A DNA stretch of 64,000 nt from an uncultured Erythrobacter sp. (GTDB lineage Bacteria > Pseudomonadota > Alphaproteobacteria > Sphingomonadales > Sphingomonadaceae), in the NCBI GenBank assembly GCA_947488155.1, contig CANKYK010000001.1:1-64000 (forward strand), read 5' to 3'. Of this stretch, positions 9,226 to 18,864 are shown one piece after another. Under the pieces are notes generated by a model. It had not been told where the DNA came from, ran no database searches, and saw nothing but the letters and a program-made list of their open reading frames with translations. The stretch's first letter is position 1. The number at the start of each line of letters is the position of its first letter. Position numbers and translations under genes: made by a program.

Positions 9226-10576
9226 CGATCAGGCGCAAAGGCTTTTGCCGCTTATCGATTTCGGTCACAGCGGCCGTCCCACCCGGTTCGCACAGGGTGA
9301 TTTCCACCTCAACACCGAGGCCTTGCTTCAATGTCTCGGCAAGCGCTGCCTGATCCGTGCCGCCTTTGCTCTCCAAGGTAACGCGCATGGAATCGCGCTG
9401 GCTTGCATCGCGGGTCAGATGGCAAACATACTCGCCGGTCAGATCCGGACGGTTCTCAATGATTGCCCCGATGGCATGCGGGAAAACGTTAATACCGCGC
9501 AGTTTGACCATATTGTCACTGCGTCCGCGGAAGCCCGCGATGCGTTTGAAAGCGATCTCGCCCTGCCCATCCAGTTCATGCGTGATGTCGTGGGTGTTGA
9601 AGCGGATGCAGGGCGCAATGTCGTCCTTATACAGGCAGGTGACGACCATGTCGCCCGTCTCACCGAGGCTAACCGGCGCGCCGTCATCCACGCCCAGCAG
9701 CTCAAGGTATTGTGCATCTTCCCACACATACATGCCATTCCGGTCCGGCCCCTCGCCCGCGATGGAGCCGGTATCACCCACGCCGTACCAGTCATATGCC
9801 TTCGCTCCATGCCACGCATCTTCGGTGGCCTGGCGATCTTCGGTGCCAAGATGCCCAATAATCATCTTGATATCGATCTTGTCGAACAGACCTAGTTCCT
9901 CCGCAGTGCTTGCAAGCTTGCGAATATAGTCGACAAAGCCAACCACGCAGGTGACGCCGAAATCGGCCATTAGCTGGACCTGATTGACGCTGCGTGTTTC
10001 AATGCCGGTTCCCGCCGACAGGAAGATCGAATTGGTAAACTTGGTCACGCTTTCACGGATGTAATGCCCGCCATTGATCATGCCATGGCCATAGACTGAA
10101 TGCACGACATCATCGCTGTGCAGACCCATCCAGCGGTACATCCGGCCAACCAGCAAATTTCCGACCTCGCGCCCCTTTGGCCCGAACATCAAAACTTGCG
10201 GTTTACCGGTTGTGCCGCTGGTCGTGTGAAAGACGACGGGTGGACGCGCCGCCGGATCACCCATGCCGTGAAAATCGCCATAAGGCGCATGTTCCGCAAT
10301 CGAGGCCATCAGGTCCGTCTTGTCGTAAACCGGCAGCTTGGTGATATCCGCCAGCCCCTTGATGTCGCCCGGCTCAATCCCCTGCGCACCCCACAATCGC
10401 TGGTAAAACGGCACCTGCCAGCCTTTGATCATCAGCTTTTTAAACTGCGCATCCTGCAACGCGAACAGCTCATCACGGCTCATGCTTTTGTAGCGCGCAA
10501 CGAACTCTTCACCGACGGGATAGTCAGTCAGCATCTGCTTATGATCGAGCGCTTCAAAGTAAGTCGGGTATGTCAT
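9209..10576 (-). CDS. Acyl-CoA ligase, phenylacetate-CoA ligase (PaaK)-like
   Basis: A 455-residue adenylate-forming enzyme. The ATP-binding P-loop TTSGTTGKPQ lies near residues 115-124. A YGVGDTGSIAGEG block occupies the family's aromatic-acid pocket region near 247, and GFRGRSDNMVKLRGINVFP near 347-365 marks the C-terminal hinge. It would activate a carboxylic acid with ATP and CoA. It overlaps the upstream PrpD-family gene by 4 bases. This ligase is the only ATP-driven CoA activation seen in the cluster; the rest use CoA-transferases. Confidence 0.88.
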   Translation of the reverse strand: MTYPTYFEALDHKQMLTDYPVGEEFVARYKSMSRDELFALQDAQFKKLMIKGWQVPFYQRLWGAQGIEPGDIKGLADITKLPVYDKTDLMASIAEHAPYGDFHGMGDPAARPPVVFHTTSGTTGKPQVLMFGPKGREVGNLLVGRMYRWMGLHSDDVVHSVYGHGMINGGHYIRESVTKFTNSIFLSAGTGIETRSVNQVQLMADFGVTCVVGFVDYIRKLASTAEELGLFDKIDIKMIIGHLGTEDRQATEDAWHGAKAYDWYGVGDTGSIAGEGPDRNGMYVWEDAQYLELLGVDDGAPVSLGETGDMVVTCLYKDDIAPCIRFNTHDITHELDGQGEIAFKRIAGFRGRSDNMVKLRGINVFPHAIGAIIENRPDLTGEYVCHLTRDASQRDSMRVTLESKGGTDQAALAETLKQGLGVEVEITLCEPGGTAAVTEIDKRQKPLRLIDERGV

Positions 10577-11871
10577 TTAGGATCCGTGAAATAAGCAAGT
10601 GGATTGTCGAAAATACGGGCATCGGCATCGGCCGGCGCCAGCTCTCGCGCGAAATCGATTTTCGCCTGCGTCTGGGCGGACGAAAGTGGGTTATCCGGGC
10701 TGCCGAGCGTGTGCTCGACCGAATGCGTTTCTGAGCTACCATCGCTGCGCGTGATGGTCAGCGACTGCGGAAACAGAGCATTGCCATCACGAGTGCCATC
10801 GTCGGAAAGGCTCACCTTTGCAGCAATCGCAGCGAGTTCTGGATTGGCGATGTCGGCCGAAGTGAAGCGGCGCGGATCAACCCGGCCATCGATCAGCATT
10901 AGCGCCGCCAGATAAGGCATGCAGAGGCGAGCCCAAGCCGGCGTCATGTCAGCGGAATAAGCACGATCAACCAAGCGCCTGATCAACGGCGGGCAGGCGA
11001 GATTGATCTTCGCGATCTGCGCAGGATCGATCGCAAGTTCATTGAGCTTACCCAGAGCTGCGTGGCTCGCTCGGCCCGATGGGAACGGTTTGGTGCTGAC
11101 CTCGGCAATCCGCCAAACCTTGCCGAGATTTGCGGTGTATCGGGCCAAATCACCATCTTCGAACAGGGCGTAATAGCCAAACTGACCTTCTAACGGGTCT
11201 TTAGGGCCAGAGAAGCCAGCCCCGGCAAGATCGCTCGCCGTCACAGCAGCGCGCGCAGCATTGGCAATTTGAAACGGCAAGGTTTCGCTGCCCTCGACAT
11301 GCGCCTGCATCGTGCCGGCAGCGCTCGAATAGGCAAGGCCCAATGCTTCGTCGATTGGCGCGCCGTCGATCCTCGCTACCGCTACCGCTGCGCCCATCAC
11401 GCCGCAAACTGCCGGTCGGAAAAAGCGCATTGCACTGTCGACGCTCAAGCCCAGGCCAGAGGCAATATCGACACCGATGGAAAGTGCGATCAGTGCCTCT
11501 TCCGGATCGCAGCCGCCTCGCCTATCAATCGCTGCGCCTAGTGCCGCAGTCACTACGCTCATCGCATGGACGACCGCCGGTTCGTGCACCGCATCCCACT
11601 CAAGACAGTGAATTCTGTAGCCATTGACGAACGCTGCGGAGGGCGCTGGCAAGCGCTCCGATGTACCCAGCAAGCGCGCCTCGGCACCGCTACCAAACTT
11701 CTGTGCTGTGCTAAGGATCGCTGGCTCACCCGGCGCATCAACCGCCGCCGCTCCAATCGCGAGCGTATCGCCTAGGAGGCGGACCGATGCGCCGCGGACA
11801 TCCTCCGGGAGTGTATGCTCAGCCGCAGCAAATTTAATCAAATCAGCTGTGTGTTTGGAAGGCGCGCTCAT
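10573..11871 (-). CDS. MmgE/PrpD-family protein (copy 1, 432 aa)
   Basis: This is a full-length member of the family that holds 2-methylcitrate dehydratase PrpD, cis-aconitate decarboxylase and iminodisuccinate epimerase. Visible blocks are NGYRIHCLEWDAVHEPAVVHA near residues 86-106, with the His/Asp surroundings expected at the active site, and KPFPSGRASHAALGKL near 264-279. The ATG at 11871 lies in an ATGA overlap with the preceding paralogue and follows GGAG; a GTG at 11880 is possible. The substrate is likely a branched tricarboxylate or dicarboxylate. Confidence 0.88.
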   Translation of the reverse strand: MSAPSKHTADLIKFAAAEHTLPEDVRGASVRLLGDTLAIGAAAVDAPGEPAILSTAQKFGSGAEARLLGTSERLPAPSAAFVNGYRIHCLEWDAVHEPAVVHAMSVVTAALGAAIDRRGGCDPEEALIALSIGVDIASGLGLSVDSAMRFFRPAVCGVMGAAVAVARIDGAPIDEALGLAYSSAAGTMQAHVEGSETLPFQIANAARAAVTASDLAGAGFSGPKDPLEGQFGYYALFEDGDLARYTANLGKVWRIAEVSTKPFPSGRASHAALGKLNELAIDPAQIAKINLACPPLIRRLVDRAYSADMTPAWARLCMPYLAALMLIDGRVDPRRFTSADIANPELAAIAAKVSLSDDGTRDGNALFPQSLTITRSDGSSETHSVEHTLGSPDNPLSSAQTQAKIDFARELAPADADARIFDNPLAYFTDPK

Positions 11872-13094
11872 GACAGCCACTCCTGCAGCATCGTATTGAT
11901 CGCGTCGCCATCATTACCGTGCAACGCCAGATCAACCGCTTTGTCAGCATCCGCTTCAGAAAGCCCGCCCCAGGTCGCCAGCGTGTGCATCTTGGCAATG
12001 ATTTGATCTTCAGAAACAGGTCGTTCTGGATCACCTATAGTGTCGACCAGTTCAAACCCATTCACACGCGCGCCGAAATGCGCTGGATAGCGGTCTGTGA
12101 TTGCGGGATCTTCAGCCACAGTTACCTGAGCACGAAGTTCAGATAGCTCAGCAATGGCCGCCTCGGTAAAGTCTTCTGGTCTGGCTTCACGCCCATCAGC
12201 CACAACCGCAACCGCATGTTGGAGCGAGAATTTCGCCTCATGTTCTGTCTGCGGATCGGGCCGGTCGCAGAACGTCAGTGCATCACCAAATGTTTCAACA
12301 ACAAAGGGCGCCTCAAGTTTTCCAAGCGCCCGCAATTCCATCGCTGCATCAATCGCCGGATGAGCATGACGACAGGCAGCAAATGGCTTGAAACTAACCT
12401 CATCGATCAGCCAGCCAGCGCCGTTCGACACAAGTTCTCCAGGCTGCTGGGTCATTGCCGCGAACAATCCTTGTGGACCTTCCAGAATGCCATGCGGACC
12501 GGTTGCGCCATGCTGCACATGCAACGCTGCATCACGCCCAGTGCGAACCGCGTGATAGATGTGCCACTGCTTGGTCAGCACATCATCATGTCGCATATGC
12601 CACAGCCCGCCGGAAACCGACCCAGCATTGCCCAGCGCATGCGCATATTGGGCGGGTGAAAACTCGAGCAGCGAACCTGCGGCGGCGGCCGCGCCAAACA
12701 CACCCATCGTCGCTGTCGGATGCCAATGCGCATAGTGCTTCGCATCGAATGCCGCACCAATGGCGATCATCGCTTCATAGCCGCGCACTGCCGCGTGAAG
12801 CAGCGCGTCCATATCACTGCCGCCGATACTCATCGCCGCTGGCCAGATCACGGGGCCGGGGTGCAGTAAGGCCGCGCGGTGGACATCATCCATCTCCAGC
12901 ACATTTCCAAGATATGTGGCGCGTTCCCAGCCTTTTGCAGAAATCTTGCTGCCCACCTGGCGAGCCTGAGTATCGCGCGCACCAGCAACACAGGCGAGCC
13001 AATCGAGAAGGTAGAGGCGCGCACGCTTTTTCTCGCTATCGGGGACGATGCGCGCTAGCTTACGCGCTAGATTCACAAGATGGGGTTCGCTCAA
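11868..13094 (-). CDS. MmgE/PrpD-family protein (copy 2, 408 aa)
   Basis: A second family member directly upstream of the first but clearly diverged from it. It shows LEMDDVHRAALLHPG near residues 66-80 (active-site Asp/His block), HWHPTATMGVFGAAAAAG near 123-140, and SFKPFAACRHAHPAID near 235-250. The start is TTG at 13094, only 35 bases from the TTG start of the divergent GntR gene. Two paralogues in tandem suggest two related hydro-lyase, decarboxylase or isomerase steps, or a hetero-oligomer; neither can be settled here. Confidence 0.87.
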   Translation of the reverse strand: MSEPHLVNLARKLARIVPDSEKKRARLYLLDWLACVAGARDTQARQVGSKISAKGWERATYLGNVLEMDDVHRAALLHPGPVIWPAAMSIGGSDMDALLHAAVRGYEAMIAIGAAFDAKHYAHWHPTATMGVFGAAAAAGSLLEFSPAQYAHALGNAGSVSGGLWHMRHDDVLTKQWHIYHAVRTGRDAALHVQHGATGPHGILEGPQGLFAAMTQQPGELVSNGAGWLIDEVSFKPFAACRHAHPAIDAAMELRALGKLEAPFVVETFGDALTFCDRPDPQTEHEAKFSLQHAVAVVADGREARPEDFTEAAIAELSELRAQVTVAEDPAITDRYPAHFGARVNGFELVDTIGDPERPVSEDQIIAKMHTLATWGGLSEADADKAVDLALHGNDGDAINTMLQEWLS

Positions 13095-13129
13095 AGCCTT
13101 GAACCCCGCGCAGGGACTGGGAGAGATCG

Positions 13130-13882
13130 TTGGCCGAAACCGCCGCTACCGTCAAAAGCAAGACGCCGCGCTACATGCAGGTAGCTGGTGAATTGCGGGA
13201 AGCGATCCTCGCCGGACGATTCGCCGAAGGTAAACAATTTCCAACCGAAACAGCCCTTTGCAGCCAGTTCGACGTCAGCCGTTTTACAGTTCGTGAAGCG
13301 CTTAAGCGGCTGCAAAACGAAGGTTTGATTGCGCGTAAGCATGGCTCGGGCACAATCGTTCAACCGGCCGCGGCGCGCGGCGGAGCCTTGCATCAACCCT
13401 TGTCCAATGTTGGTGAGCTTCTGCAATACTCGCGCGAAAGCGAAGTTGAATATACCGAGCGTGATTCCGGCACTCTGCCGGCGGTCGTGGCTGAACAGAT
13501 TGGTGAAGATACTGACGGAATTTGGCGCCGCTTCCGTGGTGTGCGGCGGCAAAGCGCCAACACGCCGCCGATCGCCGTGACAGACGCCTATTTTCACGAA
13601 AAACTCGGCGACGCTGTTGATGAGCTCGATTTGGCGGCGGGAACATTGTTCAGTCAGATTGAACGGATTGCCGGCGTAACAATTGGGCGAGTGACGCAAG
13701 ACATTCAGGCGATCACAGCGGATGACCGCGTCGCTAACTTCCTCGAGATCGATGAGGGGGAGCCTGTTCTGCGGATCATCAGATGTTATCTTGACCCGCG
13801 GAGTAGCGTCTATGAGATCTCTGTAAGCCATCACCCCGGTGATCGCTTCGCTTACGCGATGCACATCGACCTCGATAGCTGA
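13130..13882 (+). CDS. GntR-family (HutC-type) transcriptional regulator, probable master regulator of the cluster
   Basis: The 250-residue protein has an N-terminal winged helix, with YMQVAGELREAILAGRF near residues 14-30, FPTETALCSQFDVSRFTVRE near 37-56 and ARKHGSGTIV near 66-75. A C-terminal UTRA effector-binding domain includes LFSQIERIAGVTIGR near 171-185. The start is TTG at 13130 with GGAGAG upstream. HutC-type proteins bind palindromes with GT and AC half-sites, like the eight TTGTCCGGACAA sites in this window. It lies inside the region it likely controls, convergent to the CoA-transferase operon. I see no copy of the operator at its own promoter. Confidence 0.9.
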   Translation: MAETAATVKSKTPRYMQVAGELREAILAGRFAEGKQFPTETALCSQFDVSRFTVREALKRLQNEGLIARKHGSGTIVQPAAARGGALHQPLSNVGELLQYSRESEVEYTERDSGTLPAVVAEQIGEDTDGIWRRFRGVRRQSANTPPIAVTDAYFHEKLGDAVDELDLAAGTLFSQIERIAGVTIGRVTQDIQAITADDRVANFLEIDEGEPVLRIIRCYLDPRSSVYEISVSHHPGDRFAYAMHIDLDS

Positions 13883-13887
13883 AACGC

Positions 13888-14970
13888 TCATTTTTCGCCC
13901 AATCCTGGCACTGGTGCGGGTACGAAGGGCTCATCACTAAAACGAATTGGCGAGGCAATATGATGCGCTCCATCGGACGCTTCGACTAGCAGGCCGCGTT
14001 CGGCAATATGTGGTTCGTCGAGCGCCTCACGGAAATCGAGGACCGGTGCGAAGGCCACGTCTTTGTCCGCGAACCATGAAACCCATTCGTCGCGCGACCT
14101 GGACGAAAATGTATCCTGTAAGAACTGGATCAACTCGCCCTGCTCGCCCGCTTCGCGCTCGGCATGAATGATCAGGTCTTCGCGGCCCAGTGCGGTCAGC
14201 AGGTTGCGCGCGAATTTAATTTCGCGTCCACCCAACGCAACGTGCTTTCCATCACTAGTGTTGTAGACTTGATAGAAGCCAGCTCCGCCCAATGATCGCT
14301 GACTTTGCGAGACAGGACTTCCCCCGCCTGCGATCGCGCCACCGGCGGTATGCGCACACCATGGCAACAGGCTGTCGAACATCGCGCAATCGATATAGGC
14401 GCCCTCCCCCGTGCGATCACGGCCGACAATCGCCATCAGAACCGCTGAAAGCGCGGTCAGACCAGCCGCCATGTCTGCGCTAGGCGCGCCCGGGACAACC
14501 GGTGTTCCGTCGGGGCCATCGTTCACCGAAAGGAACCCCGCCAGCGCTTGGACCGCCATGTCGTGCGCCGGATGATGCGCCAACGCGCCATCCTGCCCAA
14601 AGGCGGAGATGGAGCAGTAGACGATGTCGGGTTTCAGTGCCTTAACGCTGTCATAGTCAAAGCCCAACCGCTTCATAACACCTGGGCGAAAGCCTTCGAC
14701 GAATACGTCGGCTTCTCGGCAAAGATCCACCAATTGCGCTTTGCCATCTTCGCTCTTGAGGTCGATGACAACGCTTTCCTTGCCGCGATTGAGATTGGCG
14801 AACCACACGGAATGACCGGCTTCACGCGGTTCCATAGCTCGCGCAGGGTCCCCTGCTTTCGGCTCGACTTTGATCACCCGGGCGCCATGATCGGCCATCA
14901 TGACCGTCATCATCGGACCAGGCAGAAACTGCGTCAGATCGACAATTGTAATTCCCGAAAGCCTGCCCAT
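13888..14970 (-). CDS. CaiB/BaiF family (class III) CoA-transferase (copy 1)
   Basis: A 360-residue class III CoA-transferase with the N-terminal LDL/VVIDLKSEDGK block near residues 70-80 and NFRPGVMKRLG-like EGFRPGVMKRLGFDY near 92-106. A central EGAYIDCAMFDS block near 190-200 places an Asp at the family's catalytic position. It moves CoA between carboxylic acids without ATP. It is last in the minus-strand operon started at 18772 and ends 5 bases from the convergent GntR gene. Confidence 0.9.
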   Translation of the reverse strand: MGRLSGITIVDLTQFLPGPMMTVMMADHGARVIKVEPKAGDPARAMEPREAGHSVWFANLNRGKESVVIDLKSEDGKAQLVDLCREADVFVEGFRPGVMKRLGFDYDSVKALKPDIVYCSISAFGQDGALAHHPAHDMAVQALAGFLSVNDGPDGTPVVPGAPSADMAAGLTALSAVLMAIVGRDRTGEGAYIDCAMFDSLLPWCAHTAGGAIAGGGSPVSQSQRSLGGAGFYQVYNTSDGKHVALGGREIKFARNLLTALGREDLIIHAEREAGEQGELIQFLQDTFSSRSRDEWVSWFADKDVAFAPVLDFREALDEPHIAERGLLVEASDGAHHIASPIRFSDEPFVPAPVPGLGEK

Positions 14971-14976
14971 CGCTGA

Positions 14977-16185
14977 TCAGACAACCCCGCCAGCGCGCAG
15001 CTCAGCAATCGCATCCTCATCATAACCGAGCTCGCCGAGAATATCGTCGCTATCAGCGCCCAGCAGAGGCGCCGCGCGATTGGGAAGGCGCTGGCCATCA
15101 AGTTTAATCGGGCTGGCGAGTATCTGGATATTGTCCCGCGCCGGATGGTTGACACTATCCCGCATTCCGATGGTCTTCAGCCATGGGTTGTCCATCGCGT
15201 CGCCCAACTCGTAAACCGGGGCGACCGGCACAAACCCGGCGAGCAATTCCTGCCAATGCGCCATCGGGCGCTTAGAAAATTCATCGTCAAGCAGTTGAGT
15301 GAGCACTTCCCGGTTCGCCAAGCGGTCGGCATTGCTCGTGAAACGAGAATCATTGCGCAAATCTTCGCGGCCAATTCGATCGACAAGGATGTCCCAGAAC
15401 TTCGGCAATTGGCACATCACAAACATCCAGCCATCGGATGCCTTGAACATCTGGCTGGGTGTCGCCGTAGGGTGCGCACTGCGCGGCGTACGAGCGGTCT
15501 CATCGCCTTCGTTCATATACCATAGCGCCGGATAGCTGGTCTGATGCACCGCCGCCGACAGCAGATCGGTGTCGACATCGCGCCCTTGTCCGGTTCGCTG
15601 CGCGTCGACCAGCGCTGCCAGCAGGCCGATCGTGAAGATTGTACCGGTCATGAAATCAACCATCGACAATCCCATCCGCTGCGGTTCGCCGCCTGGCTCG
15701 CCCGTCATCGCACAATAGCCCGCTTCGGCTTGCATCAGATAGTCATAACCCGGCCATTTCGCACGCTCATTATCTCGCCCGTAAGCCGACAGATGAGCGC
15801 AAACGATAGCAGGATTGACATCCTTCAGCGCATCATGGGTCAGCCCCAATTTCTCAGGTAAGTCCCCGCGCATATTGTTGGCCACCGCATGACTGGTCGC
15901 GGCCAGTTCGCGCAACACCTGTTGACCTTCATCAGTGCGAAGGTCGAGGGTCAGCGATTTCTTGTTAAGGTTGAACGACTGAAAATACAGGCTCTCGCCC
16001 TTTTGCAGAAAATGCGGACCCACAGCACGCGCCGTATCGCCCCCACCTTTGCCGTCCTTCCTAGGTGGTTCAATCTTAATCACTTCCGCGCCAAGTTGCG
16101 CGAGATGCATCGTCCCATATGGACCAGCGCCATATTGCTCGGCGCTGATTATACGATAGCCGGCTAGGGGTAGCGACACGCTCAT
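14977..16185 (-). CDS. CaiB/BaiF family (class III) CoA-transferase (copy 2)
   Basis: The 402-residue protein shares the class III fold: AEVIKIEPPRKDGKGG near residues 32-47, SLTLDLRTDEGQ near 75-86 and GYDYLMQAEAGYCAMTGEP near 146-164. In the catalytic-Asp block it reads DVDTDLLSAAVH, with Ser where an Asp is usual. Activity may therefore differ, or it may pair with copy 1. The gene lies 6 bases upstream of copy 1 in the same operon. A paired active/variant arrangement is inference. Confidence 0.88.
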   Translation of the reverse strand: MSVSLPLAGYRIISAEQYGAGPYGTMHLAQLGAEVIKIEPPRKDGKGGGDTARAVGPHFLQKGESLYFQSFNLNKKSLTLDLRTDEGQQVLRELAATSHAVANNMRGDLPEKLGLTHDALKDVNPAIVCAHLSAYGRDNERAKWPGYDYLMQAEAGYCAMTGEPGGEPQRMGLSMVDFMTGTIFTIGLLAALVDAQRTGQGRDVDTDLLSAAVHQTSYPALWYMNEGDETARTPRSAHPTATPSQMFKASDGWMFVMCQLPKFWDILVDRIGREDLRNDSRFTSNADRLANREVLTQLLDDEFSKRPMAHWQELLAGFVPVAPVYELGDAMDNPWLKTIGMRDSVNHPARDNIQILASPIKLDGQRLPNRAAPLLGADSDDILGELGYDEDAIAELRAGGVV

Positions 16186-16195
16186 GAGAACCGGA

Positions 16196-17380
16196 TCAGA
16201 CCGGGTTCGCTTTGAGGTGCTGTTTAGCGATAATCATCCGCTGCATTTCGTTGGTCCCCTCTCCAATGCACATCAGCATGCTGTCGCGATAGAAGCGTTC
16301 AATGTCGTATTCCTTCGAGTAGGAATAGCCACCGAAAACGCGCATCGCCTCTTGGCTGTTTTCGACCGCAGCTTCAGAAGCGAAGTATTTCGCCATGCCC
16401 GCTTCCATATCGCAGCGTTCACCGGAATCGTAAGCTTCGGAGGCATCGAGCGTGAGCAGACGCGCTGCGCGCGCGCGGGTTGCCATCTCACCCAGTTTCA
16501 ACTGGATTGCTTGGTGCTGCGCGATGGGTTTGCCCATCGTTTCACGCTGCTGCGCGTATTCCGTCGCGAGCCGCAGCGATCCCTCGGCTAGCCCAACACC
16601 GCGCGCGGCCACATTGATGCGGCCAAGCTCAAGCCCGCCCGTTGCCTGGAAGAAACCCTGACCTTCAATGCCGCCGATCAATTGATCAGCCGGGATGCGA
16701 TAGTCCTCCATTACCAGCTCAGCGGAATCGATCGCCTTGTAGCCGAGTTTCTCAAATTTCTTGCCAGTCGTCAGCCCATCCCGCTTATCGGCAATGAACA
16801 GGCTCATGCCCTTATACCTTGGATCGGCACCCGGATCAGTCTTCGCGAGCATTGCGAAGCACTGACCATTAAGGGCGTTCGAAATCCACGTCTTCGTGCC
16901 GTTGAGCACGTAGTCATCGCCATCGCGCTTCGCCACGGTGCGGATCGCCTGAAGATCGGTACCTGCATTTGGCTCAGTCAGGGCAAGGCCGCCCCGGATC
17001 TCGCCGGTCGCAAATTTCGGTAGCCATTTCATTTTCTGTTCTGGCGTGCCGAACCGCTCGACCGCAGCCGCCATGATCAAGTGAGAATTGAAAATACCAG
17101 TGATAGCCATCCAATAGCTGGAAATGCGCATCACAATCTTGGCATAGGTCGTCGCTGGCAGGCCCAGGCCGCCATATTCCTGACCGATCGTAGCGCCGAA
17201 CAGACCCATTTCTGCCATCTGCTCCACAAGCTTCTCTGGCCACAGATCATTGTGGTCGTGATGCTGAATCACCGGGATGACTTCCCGTTCTAGCCAGCGG
17301 TCGATCGCGTCCATGAAGGCCCGTTCTTCATCGGGATCAATGGTACGTATTTGATTTTCAAGCACTGCAGCGGTTGCCAT
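16196..17380 (-). CDS. Acyl-CoA dehydrogenase
   Basis: A 394-residue flavoenzyme. The FAD/substrate block ALTEPNAGTDLQAI lies near residues 132-145, KTWISNA near 162-168, and the catalytic Glu at about 374 in IGEGTNEMQ. It desaturates an acyl-CoA, and the neighbouring hydratase and lyase suggest a branched dicarboxylyl-CoA such as methylsuccinyl-CoA. ATG 17380 was chosen because AAGGA lies 8 bases upstream; a TTG two codons earlier is in frame. Confidence 0.92.
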   Translation of the reverse strand: MATAAVLENQIRTIDPDEERAFMDAIDRWLEREVIPVIQHHDHNDLWPEKLVEQMAEMGLFGATIGQEYGGLGLPATTYAKIVMRISSYWMAITGIFNSHLIMAAAVERFGTPEQKMKWLPKFATGEIRGGLALTEPNAGTDLQAIRTVAKRDGDDYVLNGTKTWISNALNGQCFAMLAKTDPGADPRYKGMSLFIADKRDGLTTGKKFEKLGYKAIDSAELVMEDYRIPADQLIGGIEGQGFFQATGGLELGRINVAARGVGLAEGSLRLATEYAQQRETMGKPIAQHQAIQLKLGEMATRARAARLLTLDASEAYDSGERCDMEAGMAKYFASEAAVENSQEAMRVFGGYSYSKEYDIERFYRDSMLMCIGEGTNEMQRMIIAKQHLKANPV

Positions 17381-17403
17381 GGTCAATTCCTTAAGGGGTA
17401 AAT

Positions 17404-17913
17404 TTAGTCGTCAAGGCCGCCAAAGCCGCGCTTCCAAACAAGCACGGTGCGTTTGTAGTGGCTCACCATGTCTCCATGCTGGTTCTTGGCGATAGTTTTG
17501 AAGGTCACGATGCCTTGTTCAGGACGGCTCTTGCTTTCACGTTTTTCCAGCACTTCGCTCTCGCAATAGAGCGTGTCACCCACGAACAAGGGCTTGGTCA
17601 TGCGAACTTCGTCCCATCCGAGATTAGCGATCGCCTTACCACTGGTATCGGAGACACTCATGCCAGTCATCAGTGCAATAGTGAACGGACTAACCACTAG
17701 CGGTTTGCCGAATTCAGTATCCTTTGACAGCTCATAGTCAAAATGCGCCGGATGGGTGTTCATCGTCAGCAGCGTGAACCACACATTGTCCGCATCCGTG
17801 ATCGTGCGGCCCGGGCGGTGTTCGTAAACATGCCCCTCTTCGAAATCTTCGAAGTAGCGACCCTGAACCTCGCGAAAGCGCCCAGGGGCAACTTCAATAA
17901 CACCGTCACGCAT
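17404..17913 (-). CDS. MaoC-like hydratase (mesaconyl/itaconyl-CoA hydratase type)
   Basis: A 169-residue hot-dog-fold protein with the MaoC start GRYFEDFEEGHVYEHRPGRT near residues 18-37 and TMNTHPAHFDYE near 49-60. The wording resembles hydratases that act on mesaconyl-CoA and itaconyl-CoA. The ATG at 17913 follows AGGAG by 6 bases and overlaps the end of the upstream lyase gene by 8 bases. Paired with a CitE-like lyase, it would make the malyl-type CoA that the lyase cleaves. Confidence 0.88.
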   Translation of the reverse strand: MRDGVIEVAPGRFREVQGRYFEDFEEGHVYEHRPGRTITDADNVWFTLLTMNTHPAHFDYELSKDTEFGKPLVVSPFTIALMTGMSVSDTSGKAIANLGWDEVRMTKPLFVGDTLYCESEVLEKRESKSRPEQGIVTFKTIAKNQHGDMVSHYKRTVLVWKRGFGGLDD

Positions 17914-18772
17914 TTGTTTGCTCCTCATGCCGCGCAATCACCGCGCGGTATTTTTTGATAAATGGTGCCTCAAGCATCCGTCCATTAAATCGAATGGCGC
18001 GCCCACCACCCGCCTCATACGCCGCCAACGCTTCGCGCGCTTCGGCCACTTCGGCATCGCTGGGCGCAAAGGCAGATTTGATCGCGGGCAGTTGGCGCGG
18101 ATGGATCGCAGCCTTGGCAGCAAAGCCAATCGATTGCGAGCGGGCGCATTCATCCGTCAGGCCAGCCTCGTCATCTAACTTAATATAAGGCACATCAATT
18201 GCGGGCTTGCCCGCCTCTGCGCAGGCCAGAATGACTTGCTGACGCGCTGTCAGCAACGGCTCCCAAGCGAGCTCCACACCAAGCTCTCCGGAAAAATCGC
18301 CGCCGCCAAACATCAGTGCCGCAACCGCATCATGAGAAGCGATCTCAAGCGCGTGACGCAAACCCTTTGGCGTCTCAACCAGTGTTATCAACGCAGGACA
18401 GCGATCGCCAAGCACTCCGGCGATAACGGCAACCTCAGCCGCGCTTTCGACCATCGGTACCAGCAGCGTGTCAGGCAATGCCTCAGTGTCGGCCAGCACC
18501 GCAAGATCACGAACCCCAGCAGCGGTCGGCACAGGATTGATCCGGATTGCCCAACCATCCTTGTCCTCAGCAATCTGTCCCAAGGCCGCCTCTCGCGCGC
18601 TCACTTTGTAATCCGCGGCGACCGCATCTTCAAGATCGATCACCGTCAGATCGGCACCGCCAGCCTTCGCCTTATCAAAGCGATCAGCCCTGGAGCCGGG
18701 AACAAACAATAAAGAAGCTGCAGAAAACAAAGAATCATCAACCCGTTTTGCCGACGCCAAAGTCTGCGCCAT
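17906..18772 (-). CDS. CitE-like beta-hydroxyacyl-CoA lyase (HpcH/HpaI family)
   Basis: The 288-residue TIM-barrel lyase shows LLFVPGSRADRFDKA near residues 22-36, VIDLEDAVAADYK near 44-56, the Mg ligands Glu in TLVETPKG near 132-139 and Asp in GGGDFSGELG near 156-165, and KAAIHPRQ near 221-228. Relatives cleave malyl-, methylmalyl- or citramalyl-CoA to acyl-CoA plus glyoxylate or pyruvate. It is first in a minus-strand operon whose promoter region carries operators 2 and 3 and is shared with the divergent DUF1838 gene. Confidence 0.9.
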   Translation of the reverse strand: MAQTLASAKRVDDSLFSAASLLFVPGSRADRFDKAKAGGADLTVIDLEDAVAADYKVSAREAALGQIAEDKDGWAIRINPVPTAAGVRDLAVLADTEALPDTLLVPMVESAAEVAVIAGVLGDRCPALITLVETPKGLRHALEIASHDAVAALMFGGGDFSGELGVELAWEPLLTARQQVILACAEAGKPAIDVPYIKLDDEAGLTDECARSQSIGFAAKAAIHPRQLPAIKSAFAPSDAEVAEAREALAAYEAGGGRAIRFNGRMLEAPFIKKYRAVIARHEEQTNA

Positions 18773-18788
18773 TTTGTGGCTTCACAAT

Positions 18789-18800
18789 TTGTCCGGACAA
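18789..18800. promoter_or_regulatory. Operator 2, TTGTCCGGACAA
   Basis: The palindrome extends to ATTTGTCCGGACAAAT (18787-18802), 16 bases upstream of the CitE-like lyase start. It is one of two operators in the 92-base divergent promoter region, placed to act on the minus-strand lyase operon. Confidence 0.85.
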
Positions 18801-18827
18801 ATCTAAAGTCAAGCAAGAAATGCAAAT

Positions 18828-18839
18828 TTGTCCGGACAA
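18828..18839. promoter_or_regulatory. Operator 3, TTGTCCGGACAA within a 20-bp perfect palindrome
   Basis: The full symmetric site AAATTTGTCCGGACAAATTT spans 18824-18843 and is the longest perfect copy in the window. It ends 21 bases before the DUF1838 start and just upstream of its ribosome site GGGAGAACGG. Its centre is 39 bases from that of operator 2. Confidence 0.88.
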
Positions 18840-18864
18840 ATTTCGTTTTTGGGAGAACGGAACT